DNA of 64,000 nucleotides. It comes from Branchiostoma floridae (taxonomy: Eukaryota > Chordata > Leptocardii > Amphioxiformes > Branchiostomatidae). Under the pieces are notes generated by a model. That model had not been told where the DNA came from, ran no database searches, and worked only from the letters and a program-made list of their open reading frames with translations. This document shows positions 42,733 to 55,195 of the stretch, piece by piece. Location: assembly GCF_000003815.2 (NCBI RefSeq), contig NC_049982.1:31484119-31548118 (forward strand), in the 5' to 3' direction. Within the stretch, counting starts at the first letter, position 1. Every line of letters starts with the position of its first letter. Both the position numbers and the translations under genes were made by a program.

Positions 42733-42838
42733 GATCGGTCCGTTAAGTCAAGGTTCAGGTTCGGACCTGGACCTGTCCAGACGGTACCTCACTTGTACGG
42801 TAGTTGTACCTGAATTTTTCGTACCGGTACCCACCCCT
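42733..42838. mobile_element. Right end of a hAT-like element related to 2414-3423
   Basis: 'aggttcaggttcggacctgg' and the terminal 'gtaccggtacccacccctaa' match the right end of the 2414-3423 element. No matching left end or target duplication was found, so it is a fragment. Confidence 0.6.
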
Positions 42839-43084
42839 AATTACACTGATAACGCAGATCACGGAGCTCTGCAGCTACCTGCATTTCGTAGTATTTTAAG
42901 TGACTTCATTTATCAAATATAACATTTCCTTCCCTACATATAATAAGAATGCTCACGACCACTCACAGACAGTTAGTTAGGCCACAGCAAATAAATTCGA
43001 TGGATGACATGCTATGCAATGTTCAAAAATAATGAGATAGCGCGAAAAATTATGAAGATGGGTAAAAAAAAAAATAGACACCGT

Positions 43085-43520
43085 TAACATCGTAACAAGA
43101 TTTGAAGTGACAAAACGTGGCACCACAACTGATAACGCATTCATTCCTGTATTAAGAAGTGAACTTGTGTAGTAAACGTGATACTTATGTGGTACGAGTA
43201 AAGGTGATAAGCTGGCAACTACATCCATGGCTTCCATATTGGTTGTAATTTACCAACTATCCAACAAGTTTCGCTTCTGCAACTATAGTCATTGCTACCT
43301 CCCTAGTGTCACTTCTACGAGTATGATTATTAGGCTACAACACAACATGTTTGCCTATTTTGCCTGTATGACATCCCCGAAGAGGAAAAATGAATTTTAT
43401 ATCTGAAATCAGGCAAAAATTATTGACGTCATCCATAAAATTTACTTTCTGTGTCCTTGCACCTAAAACACAGACCCAAAACACTCGGGCTGACATGTCG
43501 AATATGATAACTGCGATTCT
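43085..43520. repeat. Dispersed repeat, copy 1
   Basis: Direct match to 53445-53790 ('tgaagtgacaaaacgtggc', 'cttctgcaactatagt', 'gctacctccctagtg', 'ctgaaatcaggc'). A third, more diverged copy seems to lie near 48850-49400. Confidence 0.7.
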
Positions 43521-43719
43521 CATAAGTTATATACATAATGCGCTAGAAAATACTTCATAAGTTTACTAAAGAACAGTCTGCGACAACTTTCAAAAATCGC
43601 AATCTCACTAAAACACGTCACAACGGATGAGATGAGTTAATGAAATAAACTGACTTAGAAAGACTGATGTTTTCAGCTCCAACGACAGGTGTAGCTGTAG
43701 TCTGCCAGGTGTGGTGTTG

Positions 43720-44335
43720 CCTGTGTGTGGATAGTGTTCGGCACCAATGACAGGAATGTTTGTGTGTGGATAGTGTTCAGCACCAATGACAGGAATGTTT
43801 GTGTGTGGATAGTGTTCAGCACCAATGACAGGAATGTTTGTGTGTGGATAGTGTGACAGGTATGTCTGTGTGTGGATAGTGTTCGGCACCAAATACAGGA
43901 ATGTTTGTGTGTGGATAGTGTTCAGCACCAATGACAGGAATGTTTGTGTGTGGATAGTGTTCAGCACCAATGACAGGAATGTTTGTGTGTGGATAGTGTG
44001 ACAGGTATGTCTGTGTGTGGATAGTGTTCGGCACCAATGACAGGAATGTTTGTGTGTGGATAGTGTTCAGCACCAATGACAGGAATGTTTGTGTGTGGAT
44101 AGTGTTCAGCACCAATGACAGGAATGTTTGTGTGTGGATAGTGTTCAGCACCAATGACAGGAATGTTTGTGTGTGGATAGTGTGACAGGTATGTCTGTGT
44201 GTGGATAGTGTTCGGCACCAATGACAGGAATGTTTGTGTGTGGATAGTGTTCAGCACCAATGACAGGAATTTTTGTGTGTGTATAGTGTTCAGCACCAAT
44301 GACAGGTATGTCTGTGTGTGGATAGTGTTCAGTAC
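43720..44335. repeat. 39-bp minisatellite array (forward)
   Basis: About sixteen units built on 'gtgtgtggatagtgttcagc' and 'accaatgacaggaatgttt', with a 28-bp variant ('tagtgtgacaggtatgtctg') inserted at regular intervals, giving a higher-order period. The 112-120-codon minus-strand frames here are artefacts. Confidence 0.9.
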
Positions 44336-44756
44336 AGGTTACATAGGCCACAAACAGTAAATTGTATCATATTGCACATAGTTAACGTGTCCTATTGCAC
44401 ATAGGGTATCAAAATATCAACAGAAAACACCCAAATTTCATCTCAATAAGAATATAGCCAGAACATGAGTGATGTTAGAGTACTGTACATTGTGCATCGA
44501 AGAAAAGGATTAATGATGAACACATTACACAAACCTGTATACGTTCTTGGCAAATTTAGCAGGGAAAATTAAACGTTATCAGTCAATGACCTGTTGTCTC
44601 ATTTCGTGGTCACTGGATTCAATGTTTCACGGAGCGCTCGCGATTGTCACGGGGCGTTCTAGAACTGCATTGTCTAAACGGATCAGTTGTGAAGACAAAT
44701 GCAGTGCGGATAGACACAGGTTAACACACTGTGGTTCTAGTACTTAACATCACTAG

Positions 44757-45790
44757 AATCCAAACACGCCTGTCCCTGTTGCTGAACACCATCAGAACAC
44801 ACGTAAACGAAACCGTCCTTTGTGCTGAACTCTATCAACACATAGAGTAACACACTTGTCCCTGGTGCTGAACACCATCTACAAACAGGTAAACACACCT
44901 GTCTTTGGTGTCGAACATCATCGACACAAAGGTAAACACACCTGTCCTCAGTGTTATGCACCATCAACACACAGGTTAACACACCTGTCCTTAGTGTTAA
45001 ACATCATCCACACACAGGTCACACACCTTGGTATTGAACACCATCCACACAAAGGTAAACAACACCTGCCCTTGGTGCTGAACACCATCCACGCACTGGT
45101 TACACACCTGCTCGTCGTGCTGCACACAATCTACACACAGGTGAACAGCCCTTTCCCTGATGTTGAACACCATCCTTACACAGGTTAACACACAAGTAAT
45201 TTGGTATTTAACACCATCCACGCACAGGTTACACACCTGTTCTTTGTGCTGAACACCATCCACATACAGGTTACACACCTGTTCTTTGTGCTGAACACCA
45301 TCCACACACAGGTGAACAAACCTGTCCCTGGTGCTGAACACCATCCACAAACAGACAAACAAACCTGTCTCTGGTGCTGAACACCATCCACACACAGGTA
45401 AACACCCCTGTCCGCGGTGCTGAACACCATTCTCACATAGGTGAAAACAACTGTCTCCGGTGCTAAACACCAACGACAAACAGGTCAACATACCTGTCCC
45501 TGGTGCTGAACACCTTCCACCCACAGATAAACAAACCTGTCCCTGGTGCTGAACACCATTTACACTCAGGTAAATAAACCTGTCGTTGGTGCTGAACACC
45601 ATCAACATACAGGTCAACGCACCTACCACTGGTGCTGAACACCATCCACACGCAGATAAACACCGCTGTCCCTGGTGCTGAACAGCATTCACACGCAGGT
45701 TAACACTACCTGTCCCCGGTGCTGAACACCATCCCACACAGGTAAACACACCTGTTCCCGGTGCTGAACAGCATTGGCACACAGTTAAAC
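44757..45790. repeat. Minisatellite array of the same family, inverted
   Basis: About 24 units of roughly 43 bp such as 'cctgtccctggtgctgaaca' plus 'ccatccacacacaggtaaac'. The reverse complement matches the 43720-44335 unit (gtgtggatggtgttcagcacca). More diverged than the forward array. A 277-codon minus-strand frame runs through it without any recognisable domain. Confidence 0.9.
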
Positions 45791-45989
45791 AGAACAGACA
45801 CACACAACATACAGACACACACACCCGCATGCATACACATACATATACACGTACAAATACCTCGTTTCGAGGTCAATATGGTAATTCCATGTTCCACGGA
45901 TCGTCGCGATTGTCGCGAAGTGTTCTAGTGTTATGTATTGTATTGTATCGTATATTATGTAATTGTATTTGAATCTGTTTATTGTAACT

Positions 45990-46097
45990 GTCGCGTTCTG
46001 GCGGCCCTTCTTCGGAGTAAACAACAACAATTCGACGTGCTCGAACGGGCGGTGGCCCCGTTCGGAGAAGGGTGTTCTAGAACCGCCAGAACGCGAC
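45990..46097. repeat. Hairpin with about 25-bp arms
   Basis: 'gtcgcgttctggcgg' and 'ccgccagaacgcgac' are perfect inverted ends; inner parts 'cccttcttcgg' and 'ttcggagaaggg' also pair. Likely a small TIR element. An AATAAA follows at about 46115. Confidence 0.75.
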
Positions 46098-46317
46098 CAG
46101 TAATGTGATTCAAAATAAAAGAGTTTTTGGTTTGATCTTCTCACAAGACAGACGTGTCGTCAATTCGTCCAACTAGTTGTTATATTCCAACATTGGTTGC
46201 ATTTATCCACGCTGTAGCACAGCAACCAAACATAACGCCACTGTTGACCGAGGAAACTCACGGATCTCTCGAGCTCCGCGTTTTGTCAAAGTGGCCTTGT
46301 ATGTTTATCGTACAAAG

Positions 46318-48549
46318 ATGGGGGTTCTCGACAAGGCGGCTTCAGCGTTCCTTTCAGTGGTACACGTGCTTTCATCTCTCAGGCCTGGTGGTAAAGGACA
46401 GAGCGGTGACACAAAACTCAACGTCACTGTCCACGAGGGCAAAGTTGGTCGCCGGAGTCAAGGCAAGTATCTGGTGACAATGCTCCATGGCAAGGAAAAG
46501 ATGCAAACCGAAAGAAAAAGTCAGACGCACTAATCTGGGATCATTCTATTGAGTTTGTGCCATGGTCGCCAACAGACCAACTGGTTCTGAAACTTCGGAA
46601 GGCGAAACGCTGCAAAGAAATCACAGTTGGTGAGCTGTCCATCGATGTTGCAGCCGCACTGGAGTCAGCGGACGGTTTACCACAGAAGTGGTGGTACATC
46701 ATGGACCAACCCAACAAAGGCGGGCGGAGGAATGAGGAAGTGTTCTTACAAGTGTCCGTTACTCTCAACGGCACGGAGGTGAAAAGTCAACCTACACAGA
46801 ACCAAGGTAAGAGGCGCTTGTTTCTGTTAGTATGCAGGGGGAGTTTGTACGTTATGCTTTCATGGTCATATAAGAGACCAGTTCTGATAGCGCAGGAATC
46901 AGCATGGATACATATGAAAATAATTGTGTAAAAATTTAATTTTGTGGAAAAGTCCTATTGAAAAGACACTAGTCTTTATTTCAACTAAAAACTAAATTTC
47001 AAATAAAATGATAGAAAACACATATATATGTTGCTCTGTTCAGTTCTGCGAGTTCTTGGTTTGTTAATTTTGATCTATGTCTGTGAATATGTTATGACAT
47101 CTCTGTTCTGTTACCTAAGTTTGTTTAGCAGCTACTGTTTATGTTTCCTATGCTCACTTAAGTTGCACTTGTATTATAATCTGTTTGTTTATACTATTTT
47201 TTGATGTGAAAACACACAGTATACGCATTTCATCATTCTATTCAGTCTCAGTCAAGCCTCCCGAGGGGACCGTTGAAGCATCAGCGCAAGGGAAGCCGGA
47301 GACTTCATCGGAGATGCAGAATCACCGGGTCAAGGTGGTGACAGCTTCCCAAGAAAATGAAGCTGGCACACCTCCAGACAACAGCGATGAGGACAGTAAA
47401 CTATCTTCAGTCGCCGGCGACATTGCAGACGTCAAGGAAGACTCTTCAGACAAAGCCTCAACTTCAGACAAAGCCTCAACTTCAGACACAGCCTCAACTT
47501 CAGACACAGCCTCAACTTCAGACACAGCCTCAATTTCAGACACAGCGGACGACTTTGAAGTTTACGACGACAGAGACGTTGACGCGCAAGAGAGTGAGCT
47601 TCCGAAGGGTCTGGGTAAGAGGCGGTAAAATGTATTATTCAAACATGAACATAAGTTTTCTTAAGTGAAACAAGTCTTTTACCTTCAAACTTAACTATAG
47701 ATGAAGGTGATAAAATACATGTAGTTCAGATGAAGTGGTTAAGAATAGACGTCAGACGAAACCGTTCATAGAATGTGCGTTTCTCCTTTTTAGACCCAGC
47801 CAAGAATTCTGAGAGGACAGTCAAGACGGAGCTGCAAGAGAAATCTTTGCTGGAGGATTACAAGGTCAGTGTTTCCCAGAAAAAAGAGCCGGACGCACCA
47901 TCGAACAACAGCGGCAAGGACAGCTCACTATCAGCCGCTGTCCGCGACGCTGCAGACGTCAAAGCAGCGTCTTCAACAAGCTCGGCTTCCAGCCTACCAG
48001 CCACAGCTCCAGATACAGCAGACAAACGCCCTGCTGTCGGAGAAGGCGATGTCCCAGAGCGCCATCCTTCAGTTGTCCGTGGAAAACAGATGGAAGCACC
48101 TGACAACAGCGGCGCGGATACAGACAGTCAGACGACAACGTCTTCTCAAGAAGGAGGAACGTCTATTTCAATAACCACCCCCATCGCCCAAACACAAGGA
48201 CGCAGAAGACCCATGTTATAATGAGGTCATGCCGTCAGTCGACAAGCTGTGGGCAGAGCTTCATCTTGAGAAAGACTATGCGGAAAAGCTTCTCGCTCAT
48301 GCCGACTCCCTTCGATCCAGACTCGCCACTACCGCATCGCATGTTCTCCAGTACCCAGTTTTCAAGAACGTTATCGCTGCCGTGCCCGATCGCACATCTT
48401 ACAAGTTACCCGATACACAAGGACTGAGTTTGGAGGAGCTGCAAGACATCCAGAAGACCCTCACCAAGTCGGTACAAGAAGAAAAGGAACGCGCGACCTA
48501 CATCAAGCGCTGGTACTGGGAAGAACTGGTCCGCGTGGCTCATCGATAG
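46318..48549 (+). CDS. C2-domain protein with Ser/Thr/Asp-rich linker; two frameshifts
   Basis: Three exons fit by phase: 46318-46806, 47246-47614 and 47794-48549. Exon 1 encodes a compact C2-like fold: KLNVTVHEGK, KYLVTMLHGKEK, then IWDHSIEFVPWSPTDQLVLK, ITVGELSIDV, KWWYIM and EVFLQVSVTL. Calcium-binding aspartates seem absent. Exons 2 and 3 encode low-complexity, acidic, Ser/Thr-rich sequence. The end is a predicted helical region (VDKLWAELHLEKDYAEKLL through WYWEELVRVAHR). Two single-base shifts break the frame: near 46515-46520 (A-run, one base short) and near 48175-48180 (C-run, one base extra). Both are in homopolymers, so assembly error is as likely as decay. The start is the first Met after an open stretch and is tentative. 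Confidence 0.6.
47452..47550 (+). repeat. 18-bp coding repeat in the C2 gene
   Basis: About five to six copies of an 18-bp unit ('gacacagcctcaacttca') encoding S-D-(K/T)-A-S-T. An in-frame coding minisatellite, likely variable in length. Confidence 0.85.
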
Positions 48550-48625
48550 CACATCAACGGATTCGAACCAAGTACCCCTGGGTTATAAATCGAACACCCT
48601 GCCGATTGCGCCACAGGACCCCCTT
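48547..48625 (-). other. tRNA-like SINE head
   Basis: On the minus strand 'ctgtggcgcaatcggcag' resembles an A box and 'ggttcgaatcc' a B box. The acceptor stem does not pair and the sequence matches the SINE head at 38262-38345, so it is a SINE remnant rather than a tRNA gene. It abuts the stop codon of the C2 gene. Confidence 0.6.
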
Positions 48626-50803
48626 ATAAAGTATCAAATTTTAATAGTAGGTTTTACGCGAAACACACCGACACTGCAAAAGACACTAGAAACTTGTGTT
48701 CAAAGCTTAGAAAAAGTTTTCGTGTGTAAAATGAAATGAAAACATGATAATAACTACGCATAGAGTAAAATTGGCAAGAACACACAAAAACACGCTTGTT
48801 TAGCCGTATTTAGACCACGTGTTTATTCAATGTACTGAAAGCTCAAATCATACAATACTCTGACTTAGTTGGGCTAAGGTAAGGTCACACTGACTTAATT
48901 TTATGGATGAAATCCTCTGGAGAACCCAAAACTAATGCGAGAAAGCGAAAAAAGAAAACATCCAGCAAACAAAATGCTGGTAAAACACAAGACTACAAAG
49001 CTGGCGAACACAGTGATCAAAAGAAACAACGAGTCTTTATTTGTAAGAGGCGTATGTAGGATGTCTTGTTCATCTTAGCAGACTCAGCTGAAGTACTATG
49101 TATAATGTAGTAGAATGAGCATAGAAATACACTATTAGATGGTATATGGCTTCTAGGACAGTGGATAGTACACATGTATGACTGTGATGTGAATACTGAA
49201 AAGAGTTTGACAAAATTATCACGTTTTACGTTGGAAATAACGGGTTTTACACAAGCCGGCACATGCTGGCCTTTTATGGCAATATGGGTCGGTACGTTCC
49301 GGACTTGCGCGGGGCCTCGCAGTATGTTTTTGTTAGAACAGGCAATAAGTTATGCCCGGACTGATGTCATCCATAAAATCAAGTCAGTGTGGCCTACGAC
49401 CAATTGCATTTGTTGGTTCTCGGATTTAAGAAAATTATTCTGAAATGTCAAGAGTCACGAGTATTGTTTTGGTTCGCACAATTTCATGGATGTAAGATAT
49501 TCAGATCCACTTTTTTGTAAGTTGATTTGCAGTAGTTTGGAAAATTTATATCTCTTTTTTTTTTGTATTCAGATCTTCATCACTGTTACAATGGTGTTAT
49601 ATTATTCTTTCTGGAGTCCATTCACCTTATACTTGTTAAGATGTAAACAGTTGGTGGAAAAAAAAAAGATTGACAATATTGTGAACTTAAAATTGAGCAG
49701 TAGAACTCAGACGTCAACACAAAATAACGGAAATATAATTCGGGTATTGTATGCCGCGAATTTCAAAATAAATCATATTTGACCAGAAGACACATGATAT
49801 AAGTGAAAAACCATTATCACAGAAGTGAACAAGCAAAGGTAAGTACCATAATAAGGCACAAGATGACTAATCATAATCATGTATAGAAAAAATGCAATAA
49901 AAGGTTATTATCGTATTAGCAAACATACATAATGTGCAATGCTAATGGATCTCAATCAATCTTCCAACAGGAATTTCCACAATGTCACAATTTCTACATT
50001 TAGAGTCCATTCCGTGAGGGTTTCTAAACAACATTTCAAATAAGTTTGAATTCCTCTGAATAAGAGAACATCTAAGCCACAAGATTAAATAAAATCACTT
50101 TGGAAACCTCATGAAATGTACAAAAATTCTTTGAATACTTGTCAAACATCTATGATATCATTTCACCTAAAGAAATATTTGCAAATATTAGCAACATTTT
50201 CTAAGTGGTAGATTTGGGTTACTGACGTCATAAAAGTAAGCCTCTGTATATTTTTTAGATTACACTGCTGGAGGCTAGTGGGTCCTTTGTAGTCAGTCAT
50301 TGATACATGACACCCAAATGTATTTTCCTTTACTTTGCAAAGAAGTGTGAATAACTTTCTTCCCAGCCCAATGTCCATTTACAAAATGTTACAAAAATAG
50401 TCAACAACGGTAAAATGATGCTGCCATTAATTTGAAACTATAAGAAGTATCTCATTCATGAATATTTGTACAGTTATACACATCTGGTGCAATAATTCCA
50501 AATATACATCATAATAAATATACATAATAAATATACATATAAGAAATAAGTATAAAATCTCCAAAGCATATGATTACAAGAATTGCAAACTTTTGTAAAT
50601 GATAATAATGACAATGCTCTGGCCAGTGACTTGGAATGGACTCTTATGATAGTCATTGCCTTTTCAAGCTAATGATTTCACATTCAACCGTGAGTTTTGG
50701 CAGCTTCCATTTTTGACAGTAAACTTGATATCATCGTATTCTCTTTGGAACATTACACGCCTTAGCCGAGATGTTGCTATAATAGTTTTGAACAACGTCA
50801 ATC
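48626..50803. other. No gene recognised; diverged repeat at the left
   Basis: 48850-49400 shows blocks shared with 43085-43520 and 53385-53790 (such as 'gatgtcatccataaaat'). 49400-50803 is AT-rich with nothing recognised. Confidence 0.5.
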
Positions 50804-50903
50804 NNNNNNNNNNNNNNNNNNNNNNNNNNNNNNNNNNNNNNNNNNNNNNNNNNNNNNNNNNNNNNNNNNNNNNNNNNNNNNNNNNNNNNNNNNNNNNNNN
50901 NNN
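50804..50903. other. Assembly gap (100 N)
   Basis: A run of exactly 100 N, the conventional size for a gap of unknown length. Confidence 0.99.
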
Positions 50904-53384
50904 TTCTTGATATCTCAATATAAGAAGTTCAGTTTAGAACAACACAAAAAACTAGAATGACAATAAAAAAAGGCTAGTGTAATTCTTAAGTAGGAGAACC
51001 GGATTGCCTTTATAATTGCCTTAGGACATAAGAAGTCGAAAGTAACACCACAATAGTCAACATAACGGGGGGCCACCCTAAGATGCCCGCTTTATTACGC
51101 GCTAGAACTCACGGCGCTCCATCACTAGTTGCCAAAGAGTTGTCAAGTTTTGATCAAAGAATTTTTAACACATTCATCTAGAGACCATACTTGAATAAGG
51201 AAGGCATCAATACTGGTCACGAACCCTTCACCCTCCGCGTTACAACTGGCAAACACCGAGGACGTTATCGTGGATATAAATTCCGATTTTGAGCTGCGTT
51301 AAACAGTGCGCCCTAACTTGCCCCGCTTTTGGAATTTGCTCTCTTCGGAAGCTGGTGACCAATTTAGACAAACATAAATATAAATTCTAATCTTATGATA
51401 TATTAGCTTTCTTTTGACAGTGGAATTGTGATTGTGTGTGCTTCTTGTCTCCAGCGACGAGGGCTAAATCTTTCACAATCCAGGTCGTGTTTTCATGGGA
51501 AATGGGCGAAATGCACTGAATGCGGCGGCCCGACTAACAAAATCATTACGAAAAACGACAACGCCAAAATCACAAAAAACTCTGTGTACGTATTGGAAAA
51601 CATATTCGAGATCACTCTGTGAAGTTTCATTTTTATAGACGGTACGAATCATTTGTTAGAGTAACAATCTTTTGGGCGTTCGCTCGTCTGCCACCTGCGG
51701 GTCCACACTCCCTGGGGAAAAACAACGGCGGTGATGTTTATGTTGTTTTTTCTATGGCCGGTCTTCTACTCAATAAACATTTGAAGACCAATATTTCTAG
51801 TGTTTTGTTAAGCTTTATTTCTTATGTGTGTGGCAGTTGTGTGGCTGTTTTTTACTGGTTGTTTATTCATGGACACGAGCCACCACTATCTAGTCACAGT
51901 TGACCACAGTGATTCGGCGCTACCAACATTATTGTGAAAATTCATTCGACCCTTCCCCCCTTCGTATTTTCAAAAGTGCTTGCTGTAGGATAACCAAATT
52001 TGCAGAGAAGGTTGTGCTCATTAAGTTTTATAATTCCTAAAATCTTTATATCATTATGACATAATATGACGTAATATGAAGTCAATAATTGATATTTTTG
52101 GCAAAAACCGGTGATTCCCATAATACCTAAATATCGCACTCAAAAAGTTACCAATAAAGGTTTCTTATTGATAATCAAGTGGTATAAGACTTCTGTTGTC
52201 AAAAGCCGACGCAACGACGTCAAAATGACGTCATGGAATGACGTCATCTGTAGTTTAGCTATCCGCCATCTTGGATTATAAACCTTTAATTTTTCAAGAT
52301 ACATTTTTTCATCATATGACGCTAAAATCCCTTGAAAATGGATTAAAAACGTTTATATGAATGTTTTCTGTAAGAAAACATAAAGTAGTGATGAAATTTG
52401 AGTGAAAATAAACTTTTCATCATGATATTGTCGGCCATCTTGGATTTTGACCAATTACGTCATCTCATTAGCATAATTTATGAATATTTGATTATAGATG
52501 TTCAACTAAGATGTGTTAGGTATTAAAGATGTATGAAAAGAAGTTTAGTTTAGCAACAAAATCTTAAAATCCCATTGTTTAAACCAAAATTAGTGATTTT
52601 TGTAAAATTTGCCTTTCAGAAACCCGTTGCCATGGCAACACGAAAAATCATAAACTGACCTAATTTTTTTTAGATTGTTGGCAACAATATTTTAGGACAA
52701 CTCAATAAGTTTGATTGTTCTAGCACAAGCCGTTTGGGAGCAATGGGAGGTCAAAGTTTGCGCGGGCACTTTAGCCCCCCCCCCCCAGTCTGGATAGGGT
52801 TAAATACTTTAGGGTTAAAAGGAACAAAATACATAGTGTATTGAAGCGACTTATAACAATTGGTATATAGAAACAACCTTTCCTATGTTCTCATGTGATA
52901 ACACGATGTCTTGAAAGACTAAAACAATACTACAAGGGTCGTCCGAAGAAAATGTTAATGTCGCTTAGCTCGTGGCAATGACGTTTGACATCCACATCTT
53001 TACATTCACTATTCTTGGTCCTCAAACCTCTTTGAATGGGCTGGGGCCCATTCATGCTGTACCAACATGTACCTTTATATCCTCTGGGATCGAAGTATCA
53101 GGTTTTAAGCTTCTTACAAACGTAAGGAAATTTGCTGCAGCGGCAGTTGCTGTCATTCCATGTTCCTCTTCTATACCCTATGCTTCTTCTATCCCCTTTG
53201 CCGTCCTGTTGGAAACGGTAGAAAACTATTTATATCCTTCAAATATATGTATTTTGAAAGTATATATTGAATACAGAATTGCTTGTTGAAATTGTATATA
53301 AAATGGTTGCTAAAAGTACAATGCAAACAAATACCTCTCCTACTCTACTGATTTGTGAAATCCCTTTATCGTTCTGTAAGGCCA
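50904..53384. other. No gene recognised; one dispersed repeat copy
   Basis: 52190-52450 matches the 29400-29750 repeat in layout (a 'gacgtca' cluster, 'atatgaatg.t.tctgtaa', 'ggccatct'). A poly-C run lies near 52778. The final CTLD exon of the minus-strand lectin gene should lie here or in the gap, but I could not identify it. Confidence 0.5.
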
Positions 53385-53790
53385 CCGCAAGTACATTTTA
53401 TGGATAATATCCTATGGAGAGTGTACGAATAATGAGATCATACACGTCGTAACAAGATTTGAAGTGACAAAACGTGGCATCACAACTAACATGACATTCA
53501 TTCCTGTATTACAAAAGTGAACTAGTGTAGTAAAAGTGATACTAGTGTGGTGCACTGGTATCACTTGCCAGGTTGGCTTTACGACTATCAAATAAGTTGC
53601 ACTTCTGCAACTATAGTGATGGCTACCTCCCTAGTGCCACGTCTCAAGTATAATAATTAGGCTACAGCACAACATATTTGCAATTTTGGTCTATCTAACG
53701 ATCCCCGAGAAGGAAAAATTCTTGTGTTTTTTTCTGAAATCAGGCGATAATGCATGAGCGCGCTGATGTCATCCATTTACTTGCTGTGGC
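53385..53790. repeat. Dispersed repeat, copy 2
   Basis: Direct match to 43085-43520, in the same orientation. Confidence 0.7.
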
Positions 53791-53809
53791 CTTTAAATGC
53801 AGAGATTGT

Positions 53810-54196
53810 GAAACGGATAAACGCATTCAAGATGAACTGCTACCGAATACTACTTCGGGTCCACTGGTCTACTCACACTTCAAACAGAGAAGCATGTAGC
53901 GTGTTAATACTCTAGTAGGCCCACGTCCAAGTTTCCTGTCACTAGTGAAAAAGAAGAAACTACAATGGTTTGGCCAATGGCACTTTGACCCACACTATAC
54001 TCCAAGGAAGGGCGAAGGGTGCAAGTTCTAGGGGACGTCCCAACGGACTTGGACTAGTGATTTGAAAGAATGGTCGGGAGATACAGTCCACTATCTGGCA
54101 ACCTTGGCTGAGGACAGACAAAGGTGGAACACTTATGTTGATGGAAGTGCTGCCCCTACGTCGGTGAGGCTATGGGACCGGTGAGGTGAGGTGAGG
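53810..54196 (+). pseudogene. LINE 3' end with GGTGA tail
   Basis: Translation shows 'NCYRILLRVHWSTHT', 'LVKKKKLQWFGQW', 'RGRPQRTWTSDLKEW' and 'LAEDRQRW', the C-terminal signature of LINE reverse transcriptases. The stop is followed by a 'ggtgaggtgaggtgagg' 3' repeat, as in CR1/L2-type ends. It stops 28 bp from the splice donor of the lectin gene's last recognised exon. Confidence 0.75.
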
Positions 54197-54223
54197 CCTA
54201 ATAGAAAGAAAGAGAACGCACAC

Positions 54224-54381
54224 CTTGGCGTAGATGGAACCACAGTCCTCTCCACCGTGCCACGGCGTGTTACTGGGCTGACCTGGGTACCAGTTTGTGT
54301 AGGTGGCTCGTGACCCATCACTACTCCACTTCCAAGACTTTCCATCTCTACGAAGTCCAATCCACACGTCCTTGATAGTGG
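54224..54381 (-). CDS. Lectin exon 7: CTLD middle part
   Basis: Encodes ATIKDVWIGLRRDG, KWSSDGSRATYTNW, YPGQPSN and GGEDCGSIYAK. WIGL, the W-S-D-G block and the E-D-C motif define a C-type lectin domain. The sugar-specificity tripeptide, EPN or QPD in classical calcium-dependent lectins, is QPS here, so mannose or galactose binding is not predicted. The donor 'AAG|GTGTGC' is in phase 0. Confidence 0.88.
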
Positions 54382-55156
54382 CTGCAATCAAGTAAAAGGA
54401 AATGGTCTATTGCAAAATACCAATGCACGGAATGACAACTCGCCCAACGATTCTTGGAGAGTGTTTCCTCACACGTTTGTGTAAAATCTTAGCAATAGAA
54501 TCACAAAGATGCATCAGACTCTATTGATAAGGGTACAAATTTTCATCCCAGGTCCTACGTTGTATCCCAATCTCGTCTCTATCCCGCAAGCTACTTGGTA
54601 CGTGTTCGGGATATCCCGTTTGCGTCCCTGTTTAGGACGAATATGGGATAGGCCTCTCTTAGGATAGAGCATCCTACTTTTCATGTTGATCTTCCGATTT
54701 AGAATCATTTTTTTATTCAATCCGACAACCAACAAATTACATTTCTCGGGCCAAGTCTTTGTATCTGACATTAGGTCATCCTGATTTGATAATATGGATG
54801 ACATTCTTTGGGCACCGCAACATTGTTGTGAGAGTGCCCAAAAAAGTTACACCCCAAAAAGTTATCTTTAATATATACATTCATCATAAAATCCAGTAGG
54901 TTTTAAAAATGACTGAACGGACGTATACCCCAAAAAATACTTTTTCATCTTTTTAAAACATGAAATACATATATGTATATTGGATTCTCCTGTCGTTTCG
55001 ACAGATGAGCAGGGAGAGAGGTTCGGCAACCTGAGTTCGGCAACATGTTTGCCTGACCTGCACATGACATTTTTATGGTGAAGTAGGGGTGTGCGATTCC
55101 TTCTCCAACCTCTCGTCTACTGGAGCACTAAGTCTCACAGGGATAGAACTACATCC

Positions 55157-55195
<39 letters not shown>

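Noticed and set aside
43608..44351. Overlapping minus-strand frames with HTQTFLSL repeats
   Set aside because: Artefacts of the 39-bp minisatellite.
44997..45830. 277-codon minus-strand frame rich in CSAPGTG
   Set aside because: Minisatellite translation with no domain and changing frame between units.
48547..48625. tRNA gene
   Set aside because: A/B-box-like motifs are present but the acceptor and anticodon stems do not pair; it matches a SINE head.
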